A stretch of 64,000 bases of DNA from contig NZ_LOPY01000019.1 in the NCBI RefSeq assembly GCF_001469895.1, positions 372,001 to 436,000 of the forward strand. The letters are read 5' to 3'. Origin of the DNA: Pseudoalteromonas sp. XI10 (GTDB taxonomy: Bacteria; Pseudomonadota; Gammaproteobacteria; Enterobacterales; Alteromonadaceae). Made by a program: the position numbers and the translations under genes. Under the pieces are notes generated by a model. The model did no database searches. It was not told the origin of the DNA and saw nothing but the letters and a program-made list of their open reading frames with translations. Below are positions 51,747-61,392 of the stretch, piece by piece (the stretch's first letter is position 1; each line of letters opens with the position of its first letter).

Positions 51747-54700
51747 TTAAATAACTGAGATGGTCGAATAACCACCTGGTTTTTTCGCTACATGCACTTG
51801 CGTGGCAACGCGTTCGGTCATTTCTGATACGTGCGAAATAACCCCTACTTTGCGGCCTTGTGCTTGTAGTGAATCAAGAGCATCCATCGCGATGCTTAAC
51901 GTTTCGCTGTCCAACGTACCAAACCCTTCGTCGATAAACAAAGAGTTTATCTGTACTTTATTCGACGACAACGAAGCAAGCCCTAGCGCCAGTGCTAACG
52001 ATACTAAAAATGACTCACCCCCCGATAATGTATTAACAGAGCGCTGCTCATCGGCCATGTCTTTATCGATAATAGCGATATCGAGCGTTTGCCCTATGGC
52101 TGTTAATTTGTAGCGTTTATTTAGTGTCTGTAAGTGACTATTCGCGTAGTGCAGCAGTATTTTTAAAGTTTGTGTTTGTGCTAAATTACGCATGGTTTTG
52201 CCGCTGGCATCCCCGAGCACCTTATTGAGTAAATGCCAGTGCTCATAGCTTTTTTGCTGTTCAACCAATTGCTTTTGTTTATCAGCCAGCGCTTCGCTAT
52301 TTTGTTGATGGGTTTTAAGCTCAGTCGCAACTTGCAATAGTGCATTATTCGCTTGTACTTGTTGCTCTGTGGCTTGATTAAGCTGTAATTGCAGCTCATC
52401 TTCACCGAGAGCTGGTTTGTCTTTTTGATGCTGAGCCAGCGCTTGTTGTCGTTGTTTTAAAAGCGCCTCAGCGTCTTTTAAGCTACTTTCGCTGGTGTGG
52501 TAATCTGCCAGAGTTTGTTTAATTTCAGCGGGGTTTATCGTTAATAGCTGACTAACGGCTTGCTCATCCAAGCTTGGGTGCTGCGCTTTAAAATCGTTAA
52601 ACCAAAGGCTAAATCGCTCATTAAGCGCCGCTTGCTCAGCGGTGAGCTCTTTTTCACGTTCTTCAATATTGGCGATTTGAATGGCTTGTTCGTCACGCGC
52701 CTTCACCGCATTACTATGGTTTGTCTGGGCAAGTTGCAGTGCCTGCTGCGCTGAATCTATCGCCTTTTCAAGCTCTGCTATAAACTCATCTACCGATATC
52801 GCCGCGTTACTAAATAAGCCCTCGCGCTTTGATTTTATCTGCGTGAGTTCGTTTTGAGTTTGGCTTAGTTGCTCGTTGCACTGAGTTAAAGAGGTATGTG
52901 CTTCGTTTAGCTGCGGCGTTACATGTGCAAGGTGCTGCTCAATGGCTTTTAAGCTAGTTTTAAGCTCATCTGCCGTTTGCAGCGAAGCTTGATAAGCCTC
53001 AACGTGCTCTGCAATGTTCTCTAAAGAAATGCTTTGTGTATTGAGTGCCTGCCACCAAGGTGCACTGGTGAACTGTTGATTCAGTGTCGTGTAAAGCTGC
53101 TGATGCTCATCATTGAGCTCGTTTAAACGTGTTTGCAGATTATTCAGCTGTTGCTGTAATTCGTTTAACTGCTGCTCTTTGCTATGTAGCGCTTGCCCTT
53201 GCTGATTATACTCAGCTTGCTTAGCCGTAAGCGTGTTTTGCAGCTGCTGTTGCTGTTCAAGGGTTTTGTAGTATTGCTGTTTTTGCAAGCTGAGCTGTTG
53301 CTGACGCTCGTTTAACTGATCTTCGGTTAAATCATTTAGCTCAGTACGATTAGCCGCCATGGTTTCTTTGAGGCTCTGTTGTTGAGCGCTCAGTTCTGAG
53401 ATTTGCCCAGTTAACGAGCTTATCTGTTGGCTGCATGCCGCCAGCTCATTACTTTTAGCTTGCTGTAATGCTTGCTGAGCTTTTAAATGCTGTTTGGCGT
53501 TAGTTAGTTGGTTGGTAAAGTCGTTAATAAGTTGACTAAATTGCTCGTTTACCATTTCTTCATGCATAAACGGGTGCTCTTTTGAGCCACATACTGCACA
53601 CGGCTCCCCTGCCTTTAAAGTGGCGCGTAACTGGCTGACCCCTTCACTGGCTCTTAACTGCACTTGCTGTAAGCTTAGCTCACAAATCGAAACCTGCTGC
53701 TGTGCTTGCTCTGCACCTTGCTGCGCATCTTTTAATGCTGTTTGTAGTTGCTGCTCAGTTTGGCTTAATGTGTTTAGCTGGGTTTGCCAATTTTTTAACT
53801 GTTGATGATTTGTTTGCCACACTTGGCGCTTTTCAATCAGGTGTTTAATCGCCTCAAGCCCCGCATCAATATCCGCCATTGATTGGGTGTTTAAACTCGA
53901 TTTAAAGGCGGTATCTTGCTCATTTAGGCGCTTAATTTCTTGCTCAAGGGCTTGGTATTGAGTTTTGCACTGCTGCGCAGCTGTTTGCTGCTCATCAATT
54001 TTAGGTTGAAGAGCTTTTATGTTTTGCTGTGATTGGCTAATTGTGTGTTGTTGCTGGCTAAAGCGGGTTAACTCACTTTTATAGAATGACCAGTCTTTCG
54101 CTAATGGTTGCCATTGTGCATGCGTTTCTAAATAACTATTTATTTGTGCTTGTTGATCGAGCTGTTTTTGCAGCTCTGCTTTATGGCTATTTAGTGTATT
54201 AGTCAGCTCTTGATGATGGTGTTTCGATTTATCAGCTTGTACTTTTTGCGCCGCTGCTTGCTGGTTTAATACGGCAAGTTGCTTGTCTAACTCACGGGCC
54301 TGGCTAATAATAGGCTGCGCGTCTTTTTGTGCTTGCTTTGCTTGGTTTAGTTGCGCGGTTTGTTTCTCAAGTGTTTGCTCAGCGTCTTTGATCAGTGTTT
54401 TATGGTCAACGTTTAAAAGCTGCTCGCGGTTTTTAATAAGTTGCCCATGTTGAGCAGCAATCGAAGTGACGCGTTCACGGTTATCTTTTATTTCTAGGCA
54501 TTGCTGAGCTTGTTTCGCTTCAGTGGCTTTTTCAGCAAGCGCGTGCATTTGCTGCTGTAATTCTTGCTTTGCTTGCTCAGCTTGGTTTAGCTGTTGTTGC
54601 TGCTGAGATGCTTGCTTGTACCACCCTTGGTACTGTTCAAATTGTTTTATTTGCTTTTGCAACTCAGCAAGTTTAGCCTCAAGCGCTTTTTGTTCTGCTT

Positions 54701-55400
54701 GTTTCGTTTCGACCTCTTCAGGGCTTAAAACCTGATAATTACTTAAACTTAACTTTAACTGCTCTAATGCTTGCAACTGCTCACGATGGCATTCAAAAAT
54801 TCGCTGGCCAATACGGCTGAATTTATCGGTGCCTGTTAAGCATTCAAGTAGTTGCGCACGCTCATCCCCTGTTGCTTTTAAAAATGCCGCGAATTCATGT
54901 TGCGCAAGAAGTACTGCTCTTGAGAATTGCTCAAAGCTCAAACCAATAATACGCTCGATTTCTTTACCTGCAGCACTTCTATCAGCGATTAGGGTTTCAT
55001 CAGGTAAAGAGTGCAGGCTATGTTGTGCAGGTTGTAACTTGCCATCGGCTTTATTACGCGCTCGGCTAAAGCTTAACCTTGCTCGGTACTGTTGTTTATC
55101 TTGGCCAATAAAGTCGACTTCGGCATAGCCCTGCCCTGCCCCGCGGCGTAATAAGTTTCGCGAGTCATTGAGTTTGATATTGTCGCCGTTAAAGTCAATT
55201 TTATTGCCTGTATCGCCGCGTAATCTTGCTGTTTTGTTATAAAGCGCTAAGCAAATGGCATCGAGTAATGTGCTTTTACCGGCGCCAGTATCACCGGTGA
55301 TGGCAAACAAGCCTGCTTCTTTTAAAGGTGAAGCGCTAAAGTCGACTTCGGCGTCTAAGATAGAGGCGAGTTGATGAACACGAATCGCTAAAATTTTCAT
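51747..55400 (-). CDS. sbcC: SbcC, SMC-like subunit of the SbcCD nuclease
   Basis: A 1217-residue ATPase of the Rad50/SbcC family. Walker A is TGDTGAGKSTLLD (about 35-47). Two long glutamine-rich coiled coils flank the zinc hook CAVCGSKEH (about 598-606). The ABC signature is NTLSGGESFLVSLALALGLA, and Walker B is LFIDEGFGTLD near the C-terminus. With SbcD it cuts DNA hairpins and processes ends bound by protein. It overlaps sbcD by four bases. Confidence 0.95.
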   Translation of the reverse strand: MKILAIRVHQLASILDAEVDFSASPLKEAGLFAITGDTGAGKSTLLDAICLALYNKTARLRGDTGNKIDFNGDNIKLNDSRNLLRRGAGQGYAEVDFIGQDKQQYRARLSFSRARNKADGKLQPAQHSLHSLPDETLIADRSAAGKEIERIIGLSFEQFSRAVLLAQHEFAAFLKATGDERAQLLECLTGTDKFSRIGQRIFECHREQLQALEQLKLSLSNYQVLSPEEVETKQAEQKALEAKLAELQKQIKQFEQYQGWYKQASQQQQQLNQAEQAKQELQQQMHALAEKATEAKQAQQCLEIKDNRERVTSIAAQHGQLIKNREQLLNVDHKTLIKDAEQTLEKQTAQLNQAKQAQKDAQPIISQARELDKQLAVLNQQAAAQKVQADKSKHHHQELTNTLNSHKAELQKQLDQQAQINSYLETHAQWQPLAKDWSFYKSELTRFSQQQHTISQSQQNIKALQPKIDEQQTAAQQCKTQYQALEQEIKRLNEQDTAFKSSLNTQSMADIDAGLEAIKHLIEKRQVWQTNHQQLKNWQTQLNTLSQTEQQLQTALKDAQQGAEQAQQQVSICELSLQQVQLRASEGVSQLRATLKAGEPCAVCGSKEHPFMHEEMVNEQFSQLINDFTNQLTNAKQHLKAQQALQQAKSNELAACSQQISSLTGQISELSAQQQSLKETMAANRTELNDLTEDQLNERQQQLSLQKQQYYKTLEQQQQLQNTLTAKQAEYNQQGQALHSKEQQLNELQQQLNNLQTRLNELNDEHQQLYTTLNQQFTSAPWWQALNTQSISLENIAEHVEAYQASLQTADELKTSLKAIEQHLAHVTPQLNEAHTSLTQCNEQLSQTQNELTQIKSKREGLFSNAAISVDEFIAELEKAIDSAQQALQLAQTNHSNAVKARDEQAIQIANIEEREKELTAEQAALNERFSLWFNDFKAQHPSLDEQAVSQLLTINPAEIKQTLADYHTSESSLKDAEALLKQRQQALAQHQKDKPALGEDELQLQLNQATEQQVQANNALLQVATELKTHQQNSEALADKQKQLVEQQKSYEHWHLLNKVLGDASGKTMRNLAQTQTLKILLHYANSHLQTLNKRYKLTAIGQTLDIAIIDKDMADEQRSVNTLSGGESFLVSLALALGLASLSSNKVQINSLFIDEGFGTLDSETLSIAMDALDSLQAQGRKVGVISHVSEMTERVATQVHVAKKPGGYSTISVI

Positions 55401-56629
55401 AGTAGGTCCTCTGCATTCAATTCATCGATCACTTGGCTTAGTAAGCCTTCTAGTTCTTTTGGCACCGCCTGCCCTGCCATATCTTTATTGTTTGCAAATG
55501 CTTGCTCTAAAAGTGAATGTGGGTTTAGCGCTTCAATTTGCGAGACATCTTCAAATAGAGTTTGTTCATCGTCTTGCTGGTTGCTTTGCTGACGTACCCT
55601 TTCAATGCCACAAAACTTAACCTGCTTACCTTCAAGGGCTTGTTCTATTTGTTCTCTGAAAGTGGTGTCAGTGTCATGGGCGCTCAATTTAACCCGTAGG
55701 TATGGCGCTAAATCTTCATCCGTTAAATCGAGTTGTTTTATAAGCTCACAGAGTTCGTTCAGTGGCACACAGTCTTTTTCTGGTAGCAACATGACTTTAC
55801 AAAAGCTAGGAATGTAAAGGGGGTTTACAGATGTACCTGAGTCACTAAGTTCGACTAGCACAACTTGATGCTGATAGCGTCTTTCAGAAAATGACATCGG
55901 CATTGGCGTGCCACTGTAGCGAATGGTCTCTTTCTTCGCGACGGTCTGAGCTTTATGAAGATGCCCTAGCGCAACATAATCAGGTTGATCAGTAAATATG
56001 CTTGCCGATATCGCATCTTCACCACCAATAACTAAATTGCGTTCAGAATCAGATGAGATGTCTCCGCCTTTTGCATGCAGGTGGCCCATAGCAATTAATG
56101 GCGCGTTTGGTAATTCGCTTGCTGCTTGCAATGCATCTTTGTAGGCAAGGGCAACGGCTTGATTGTAACTTAACGGTTGCTCTTGTTGGCGGTTATAACT
56201 GCTTAAATCACTGCTACGTAAAAATGGCATGGCAACAACATTCGCATCGCCGTTTTTTGTGCTGATTGGCAGTACCACCTCATGAGGAGCGTTGCTATCA
56301 AAGCGGCCAACAACATGGGTATCAAACTGAGCTAACAAAGGTTTTGCCGCCATAATACGATTTGCTGAATCATGGTTGCCAGCAATAATCACTATGTGTA
56401 AGTCAGGGCAATGTTGCTTAGTGGTTTTAATAAATTGGTAGAGTTGGTTTTCTGCGCTGGCAGGTGGCGTTGCCGTATGATAAATATCACCCGCAACCAG
56501 TAGTAAGTCGATCTGTTCTGACACAAGCGTATCGGTTAACCAAGCTAGAAATGCTTGGTGCTCATCGAATCGGGAATGCTCGTAGAATTGTTGGCCTAAA
56601 TGCCAATCAGATGTATGAAGGACTTTCAT
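55397..56629 (-). CDS. sbcD: SbcD, nuclease subunit of SbcCD
   Basis: A 410-residue Mre11-type calcineurin-like phosphoesterase. The metal-binding motifs are TSDWHLGQ (about 6-13), VAGDIYHTATPP (about 45-56), IAGNHDSANR (about 83-92) and GHLHAKG (about 184). The C-terminal capping region binds SbcC. It is first in the sbcDC operon, and one copy of the 17-bp palindrome lies in its coding sequence (55813). Confidence 0.95.
   Translation of the reverse strand: MKVLHTSDWHLGQQFYEHSRFDEHQAFLAWLTDTLVSEQIDLLLVAGDIYHTATPPASAENQLYQFIKTTKQHCPDLHIVIIAGNHDSANRIMAAKPLLAQFDTHVVGRFDSNAPHEVVLPISTKNGDANVVAMPFLRSSDLSSYNRQQEQPLSYNQAVALAYKDALQAASELPNAPLIAMGHLHAKGGDISSDSERNLVIGGEDAISASIFTDQPDYVALGHLHKAQTVAKKETIRYSGTPMPMSFSERRYQHQVVLVELSDSGTSVNPLYIPSFCKVMLLPEKDCVPLNELCELIKQLDLTDEDLAPYLRVKLSAHDTDTTFREQIEQALEGKQVKFCGIERVRQQSNQQDDEQTLFEDVSQIEALNPHSLLEQAFANNKDMAGQAVPKELEGLLSQVIDELNAEDLL
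55813..55829. repeat. 17-bp palindrome TGTAAA-GGGGG-TTTACA (copy 6)
   Basis: Identical to the copy at 57410, but inside sbcD coding sequence. Two identical copies, one coding and one not, argue for selection on the DNA site. Confidence 0.62.
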
Positions 56630-56698
56630 TAAACGCTCTTATTATTTATTAAGAGCGTCAATATACCTAAGCTGAGCCAAGATGCCCAGCCTGGTTTG

Positions 56699-56935
56699 TT
56701 AACTTAAGCTATACCAAGCAAAAACCACCATTGGCAAAGCTAACAATGCCATTATCATAGGTACTTTAAGCGCTTTAGTTTGCTTAGCTTGTAAAATCTT
56801 AAGGGCATTTGTTTCATTACATGCCGCTACTTTGTCGATATAAAAATACCCTGAATCTAGGTACTGTTTACAATTTTGTTCGTCCGCTGGAATTGCAATT
56901 AGTTCTTGTTGTTTTTTTAGGATATAGAAATCCAT
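56699..56935 (-). CDS. Small tail-anchored protein, paralogue A
   Basis: A 78-residue protein starting MDFYILKKQQELIAIPADE with a C-terminal membrane helix (about 58-76). A cysteine-containing VAACNETNAL motif sits before the helix. The layout suggests a soluble domain anchored in the membrane by its tail. I choose ATG 56935 because GGTGAG precedes it; an upstream TTG is less likely. It shares sequence and exact length with the gene at 57070-57306. Function unknown. Confidence 0.65.
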   Translation of the reverse strand: MDFYILKKQQELIAIPADEQNCKQYLDSGYFYIDKVAACNETNALKILQAKQTKALKVPMIMALLALPMVVFAWYSLS

Positions 56936-57069
56936 ACGCTCACCGAATTCTATGCTGATTACCAAACATTTTGAGGTTTAAAATGCATGCTTCGCAGACC
57001 CCAAAATCAAAAAAGTGGGCGATTTTAAATACAAATGGCAGTAAATTTCAATAGCAAATGTCGCAAAAT

Positions 57070-57306
57070 TTAATTTATTACAAAAATAATGGCAATAAAG
57101 GATATAATTACCAGTGCAGCCGGGTAAATTAGCCATTTTTTAGACCCATTTACACTAGGGTTTGTGCGAGATAATGCATCTGACTCATCACAAGCTGCGA
57201 TGACTTCGACAAATTCAAATCCGCTCTCTTTGTACTCGTTTAGAATTGATTCTTGAGCAGGAATGGCTGCTAAACGAGAGTCTTTTTTTACAATATAAAA
57301 CTTCAT
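57070..57306 (-). CDS. Small tail-anchored protein, paralogue B
   Basis: A 78-residue protein starting MKFYIVKKDSRLAAIPAQE, with IAACDESDALS before a C-terminal membrane helix (about 56-77). It is a paralogue of the gene at 56699-56935: the FYI-KK, AIPA-E and AAC-E-AL positions are kept. It stands upstream of A on the same strand, 134 bases away. Function unknown; there is no relative that I can name. Confidence 0.65.
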   Translation of the reverse strand: MKFYIVKKDSRLAAIPAQESILNEYKESGFEFVEVIAACDESDALSRTNPSVNGSKKWLIYPAALVIISFIAIIFVIN

Positions 57307-57409
57307 CTAATCACCCTTTCATCATTAACTAGAATTTAAGTCGATTACCTTCTTTTTAACTGTAATACTTTGGGATGAATTAGTGCTGAACTAAAATTAA
57401 CCAGTGTTT

Positions 57410-57426
57410 TGTAAAGGGGGTTTACA
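57410..57426. repeat. 17-bp palindrome TGTAAA-GGGGG-TTTACA (copy 7)
   Basis: A perfect copy in the divergent gap between paralogue B and the M1-type peptidase, flanked by T and A so that symmetry extends to 19 bp. Confidence 0.62.
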
Positions 57427-57576
57427 AGTTGATTTTTTAGTATTTAAAACCTGAATTATATTGTGATTACTAAAGTATGGATATTAACTGATAAAAACCG
57501 CACTTTATCGTTATAATGTTGCATCTTTGTTTGCAGTTTGCGATCCTTTGTAAATGCATAAATCACAGGAATAACA

Positions 57577-60015
57577 ATGAAAAAAGTAATCCTTACTTTC
57601 GGGGCTTTGGTATTGCCTTTAGCAGTATCTTCAGCTGTCATGGCGTCATCTGTTGAGCAAACTAAAGGCTCATTCGTTGACAAATTTCGTCAGCTAGACG
57701 AAGCACTCCCAACCCCAAATGTTTACCGCAGTGCCGCTGGGGCTCCCGCTGAAAATTATTGGCAACAGCAAGTAAACTACGACATCGATGTAAAGCTTGA
57801 TGAAAAGAAACGCCGCTTAACAGCAAGCCAAACTATCGAATACAAAAATAACTCGCCGCACACTTTAAAATATCTATGGTTACAACTAGACCAAAATATC
57901 TTTAAATCTGACTCAATTGCTGAAATGACTTCAACTTTCAATGGTAAAACATTGCAAGGTGACCCTCAGCCAAAATCAACTAAATTGAGTTTAGGTCAGT
58001 TACGTCGTCAGCAATTCATGGCCGACAACGAGCTGGGTTATCAAATCGCCAATGTTAAAGACGAAGACGGAAAAGAGCTTAAAGTTACTGTAGTAGATAC
58101 CTTAATGCGTATCGACTTAAACGAGCCGCTTAAACCGGGTAAAGACGTTGAGTTCAGCATGGACTTCGCCTTTAACATTGTTGAAGAAGACGCTGTTGGC
58201 GCGCGTTCAGGCTATGAACACTTTGAAGAAGATGGTAACGACATCTTCTTATTAGCGCAGTGGTTCCCTCGTCTTGCTGCATACACTGATTATGAAGCCT
58301 GGACTAACAAAGCCTTCTTAGGCCGCGGTGAGTTTACGCTTGAGTTTGGTGATTATGATGTAGAAATTACAGTGCCTGCTGACCACATCGTATCGGCAAC
58401 GGGTCAACTTGATAACGCTCGCAGTGTTTTAACCAGCACACAACGCAAGCGTCTTGAACAAGCTGAAGATGCTAAGCGCCCTGTTTTCATCGTGACTGAA
58501 GAAGAAGCGTTAGAAAACGAGAAAGAAGGCACAGACAAAACAAAAACATGGCACTTCAAAGCTGAAAATGTACGTGACTTTGCATGGGCTTCTTCACGTA
58601 AATTTATGTGGGATGCAAAAGGCTATCATCAAGGTGGTAAAGATCAGCCGTTAGTGATGGCGATGTCTTTCTACCCGAAAGAAGGTGGCGACCTGTGGAA
58701 GAAGTACTCTACTGAAGCTGTTGTTCATACAATGGAAGTGTATTCGCGCTTCTCGTTTGACTACCCTTACCCTGTGGCTCAGTCTGTAAATGGCCCTGTA
58801 GGTGGTATGGAATATCCAATGATCACTTTCAATGGTCCACGTACTGACCTACAAGACGACGGTACACGTACTTACTCACAAGCAGAAAAACGTTTCTTAA
58901 TCGGCGTTGTTATCCACGAAGTAGGTCATATTTACTTCCCTATGGTGGTTAACTCAGATGAACGTCAATGGACGTGGATGGATGAAGGCCTCAACAGCTT
59001 CTTAGATGGCGTTGCTGGTCGTGAATGGGACCACACAATTCCTTGGGGTGTTGAACCTCGTGATATCGTTGCATACATGAAGTCTGAAAACCAAGTGCCT
59101 GTTATGACTCAGTCAGACAGCGTATTACGTTTAGGCCCTAATGCTTATACTAAGCCTGCTGCTGCACTTAACATTTTACGTGAAGTGATCCTTGGTCGTG
59201 AGTTATTCGACTTTGCATTCAAAGAATATGCACAGCGTTGGAAGTACAAGCGCCCTACTCCAGCTGATTTCTTCCGTACTATGGAAGAAGCGTCAGGTGT
59301 TGACCTAGATTGGTTCTGGCGTGGTTGGTTCTACACTACAGATCACGTTGATATCTCGCTAGACAAGGTTTACCAGCTTCGTTTAGATACCAAAAACCCT
59401 GATATCGACTTTAATCGTTTACGTGATATTGAAGCTGATAAGCCAATGCCGTTATTTGTAAAACGTAATAAAGAAGAAGGCAAAAAACTTTGGGTTGAAG
59501 AAAACCCAGACGTAACTGACTTCTACGACGAAAACGACCGCTTCACAGTAACTAACAAAGAGCGCAACGCGTATAACAAATTCCTTAAAGGTTTAGAGCC
59601 TTGGGAACGTAAAACGTTTGAGCGTGCAATCAAAGAAGATAAAAACTACTACGTACTTGAGTTTTCAAACTTAGGTGGCTTAGTCATGCCTATCTTATTA
59701 GAGCTTACTTATGAAGATGGTACGAAAGAAGAGCAGTACATTCCGGCTGAAATCTGGCGTCGTAACCACAAGCATGTACAAAAGCTAATTGTTACAGAAA
59801 AAGGTAAAAACCTAGTGTCTGTAACAGTTGACCCACGCTGGGAAACAGCGGATGTTGATGTAGAAAACAACAATTACCCGCGTCGTATTATTCCATCACG
59901 CATTGAAGTGTACAAACGTGAGAAGAGTAAAGCGAAAGTTAGCCGCGATATCATGCAAGATATTAAAACTGAGCTGAAAAAAGACGACGAAAAAGATGCT
60001 GAGGAGCAACAATAA
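57577..60015 (+). CDS. M1-family zinc metallopeptidase, exported
   Basis: An 812-residue exported peptidase of the aminopeptidase N (M1) type. Signal peptide (about 1-23, ending VMASS). The exopeptidase motif is GGMEYP (about 408), and the zinc site is HEVGH (447-451) with its glutamate 18 residues after in MDEGLNSF. All ligands are present. There is no ERAP1-like C-terminal domain, but the C-terminus is highly charged. AGGA precedes the ATG. Its stop overlaps the next gene by one base (TAATG). Confidence 0.92.
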   Translation: MKKVILTFGALVLPLAVSSAVMASSVEQTKGSFVDKFRQLDEALPTPNVYRSAAGAPAENYWQQQVNYDIDVKLDEKKRRLTASQTIEYKNNSPHTLKYLWLQLDQNIFKSDSIAEMTSTFNGKTLQGDPQPKSTKLSLGQLRRQQFMADNELGYQIANVKDEDGKELKVTVVDTLMRIDLNEPLKPGKDVEFSMDFAFNIVEEDAVGARSGYEHFEEDGNDIFLLAQWFPRLAAYTDYEAWTNKAFLGRGEFTLEFGDYDVEITVPADHIVSATGQLDNARSVLTSTQRKRLEQAEDAKRPVFIVTEEEALENEKEGTDKTKTWHFKAENVRDFAWASSRKFMWDAKGYHQGGKDQPLVMAMSFYPKEGGDLWKKYSTEAVVHTMEVYSRFSFDYPYPVAQSVNGPVGGMEYPMITFNGPRTDLQDDGTRTYSQAEKRFLIGVVIHEVGHIYFPMVVNSDERQWTWMDEGLNSFLDGVAGREWDHTIPWGVEPRDIVAYMKSENQVPVMTQSDSVLRLGPNAYTKPAAALNILREVILGRELFDFAFKEYAQRWKYKRPTPADFFRTMEEASGVDLDWFWRGWFYTTDHVDISLDKVYQLRLDTKNPDIDFNRLRDIEADKPMPLFVKRNKEEGKKLWVEENPDVTDFYDENDRFTVTNKERNAYNKFLKGLEPWERKTFERAIKEDKNYYVLEFSNLGGLVMPILLELTYEDGTKEEQYIPAEIWRRNHKHVQKLIVTEKGKNLVSVTVDPRWETADVDVENNNYPRRIIPSRIEVYKREKSKAKVSRDIMQDIKTELKKDDEKDAEEQQ

Positions 60016-60518
60016 TGCGCTTTGCAGCCATTATTTTTGCTTTATTACTGAGTGCGCCAAGCATGGCGCACCAGTTAAAAGCGTCTGTGACTACCGTGTT
60101 ATTTAATAAACGCACCAACAACATAGAGCTGATGCATCGTTTTTATTTACATGATACAGAACACGCCGTTGAACATTTGTTTGACGGCAATGCTGATATC
60201 TTAAGTAATAAAGAAGATCAAAAGCGTTTTGCTGATTATGTTGAGTCTCATATTGCTCTACAAACTTTAGGTGGCAAACCACTTGAACTTAAAGATGTGG
60301 GTGCGCAAGTTGATGGTAAATTCTTTTGGGTTTATCAAGAAGTCACGATACCTGAGGGAATTCATGGCATTCGTATGAGCAACGGAGCACTTCGTGACCT
60401 ATGGCCAGCACAAGTGAATATGGTAAACATTGAAGGCAAAGGAAAGGTAAAAACATTGACCTTTAGCCAAGATGATACCTGGCTTGAGGCAAGGTTTGAG
60501 TCGGTCAATCCAGAGTAA
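60015..60518 (+). CDS. DUF6702-type secreted protein
   Basis: A 167-residue exported protein: signal peptide (about 1-18, ending SMAHQ), then LKASVTTVLFNKRTNNIELMHRF and HDTEHAVEHLF, ending in a beta-rich stretch. It resembles the DUF6702 family, which has no known role. It is coupled to the M1-type peptidase through a one-base overlap, so a joint function at the envelope is plausible. Confidence 0.72.
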   Translation: MRFAAIIFALLLSAPSMAHQLKASVTTVLFNKRTNNIELMHRFYLHDTEHAVEHLFDGNADILSNKEDQKRFADYVESHIALQTLGGKPLELKDVGAQVDGKFFWVYQEVTIPEGIHGIRMSNGALRDLWPAQVNMVNIEGKGKVKTLTFSQDDTWLEARFESVNPE

Positions 60519-60528
60519 TTCCAATCCA

Positions 60529-60561
60529 AAAGGATTAAAAAAGTTCCTTTTTTAATCCTTT
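60529..60561 (+). terminator. Intrinsic terminator-like hairpin
   Basis: AAAGGATTAAAAAAG (60529-60543) and CTTTTTTAATCCTTT (60547-60561) are perfect inverted arms around three bases. The stem is AT-rich and its T-run lies inside the stem. Confidence 0.6.
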
Positions 60562-60642
60562 GATCCTTTAATTAACCCATTTCGTAAACTATCTTATTAA
60601 TGGGCTTCAAAATTTTCCCAATTCTCATATACAGGGATTTAT

Positions 60643-61260
60643 ATGACTATCCATGACAACAATATCCGTGGTGTAATCTTTGACTTAGATGGTACTTTGG
60701 TTTCATCAGAGTTGGATTTTTCGCTTATCAAAGCGCAGGTAGGCTGTCCTGTTGAGAATGACTTACTTGCTTACATTGCATCATTACCTTCGCCTTACAT
60801 GCGTGAAGAGGCGATGAACATAGTTCATCAGCATGAACTCATAGATGCACAACACGCTCATTTATTGCCAGGTGTTGCTGATGCAATTACTAGGCTTAAA
60901 GAAAATAACATCCCGATGGCGATTGTAACTCGTAACTACGACCGTGCAGCTGCTATTAAATTAAAAAATAACCCCTTACCAATAGAAACTGTGCTGACTC
61001 GCTCTGATGCGCCAGCTAAGCCTGATCCAAGTGCTTTAAATGCGATTGCGACATTATGGGAACTTGATCAATCAGAGTTACTTTATGTTGGCGATTACTT
61101 ATTTGATATTCAGGCTGCACATAATGCCAATATGCGTGCTTGCTTGTACGCGCCAGATGAAATTCCTGAGTATGCGAATCAGGCCGATTATGTAATGCAT
61201 CATTTTTCAGAACTACCTACTTTGGTTGACTCATTCCAAGAAAATAAGGTGTTATGTTAA
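60643..61260 (+). CDS. HAD-family hydrolase (phosphoglycolate phosphatase-like)
   Basis: A 205-residue HAD phosphatase. Motif I is FDLDGTLV (about 12-19), motif II AIVTRN (about 92-97), motif III in SDAPAKPDPSAL (lysine about 126), and motif IV YVGDYLFDI (about 148-156). The small helical cap between I and II fits the phosphoglycolate phosphatase-like branch. The substrate is unknown. AGGGA precedes the ATG. Confidence 0.87.
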   Translation: MTIHDNNIRGVIFDLDGTLVSSELDFSLIKAQVGCPVENDLLAYIASLPSPYMREEAMNIVHQHELIDAQHAHLLPGVADAITRLKENNIPMAIVTRNYDRAAAIKLKNNPLPIETVLTRSDAPAKPDPSALNAIATLWELDQSELLYVGDYLFDIQAAHNANMRACLYAPDEIPEYANQADYVMHHFSELPTLVDSFQENKVLC

Positions 61261-61392
61261 ATAGCCTTGTTTTTAATTTTTCCTGAGATTAATTGTTAGT
61301 TTTTTATTTTTCAAAATGTCCTAGTACTAGCCCAAGCCGTCATGAGTTGCTAAAATATCGGCAATTATCAAATGTATTCATAGAGGCATAAG

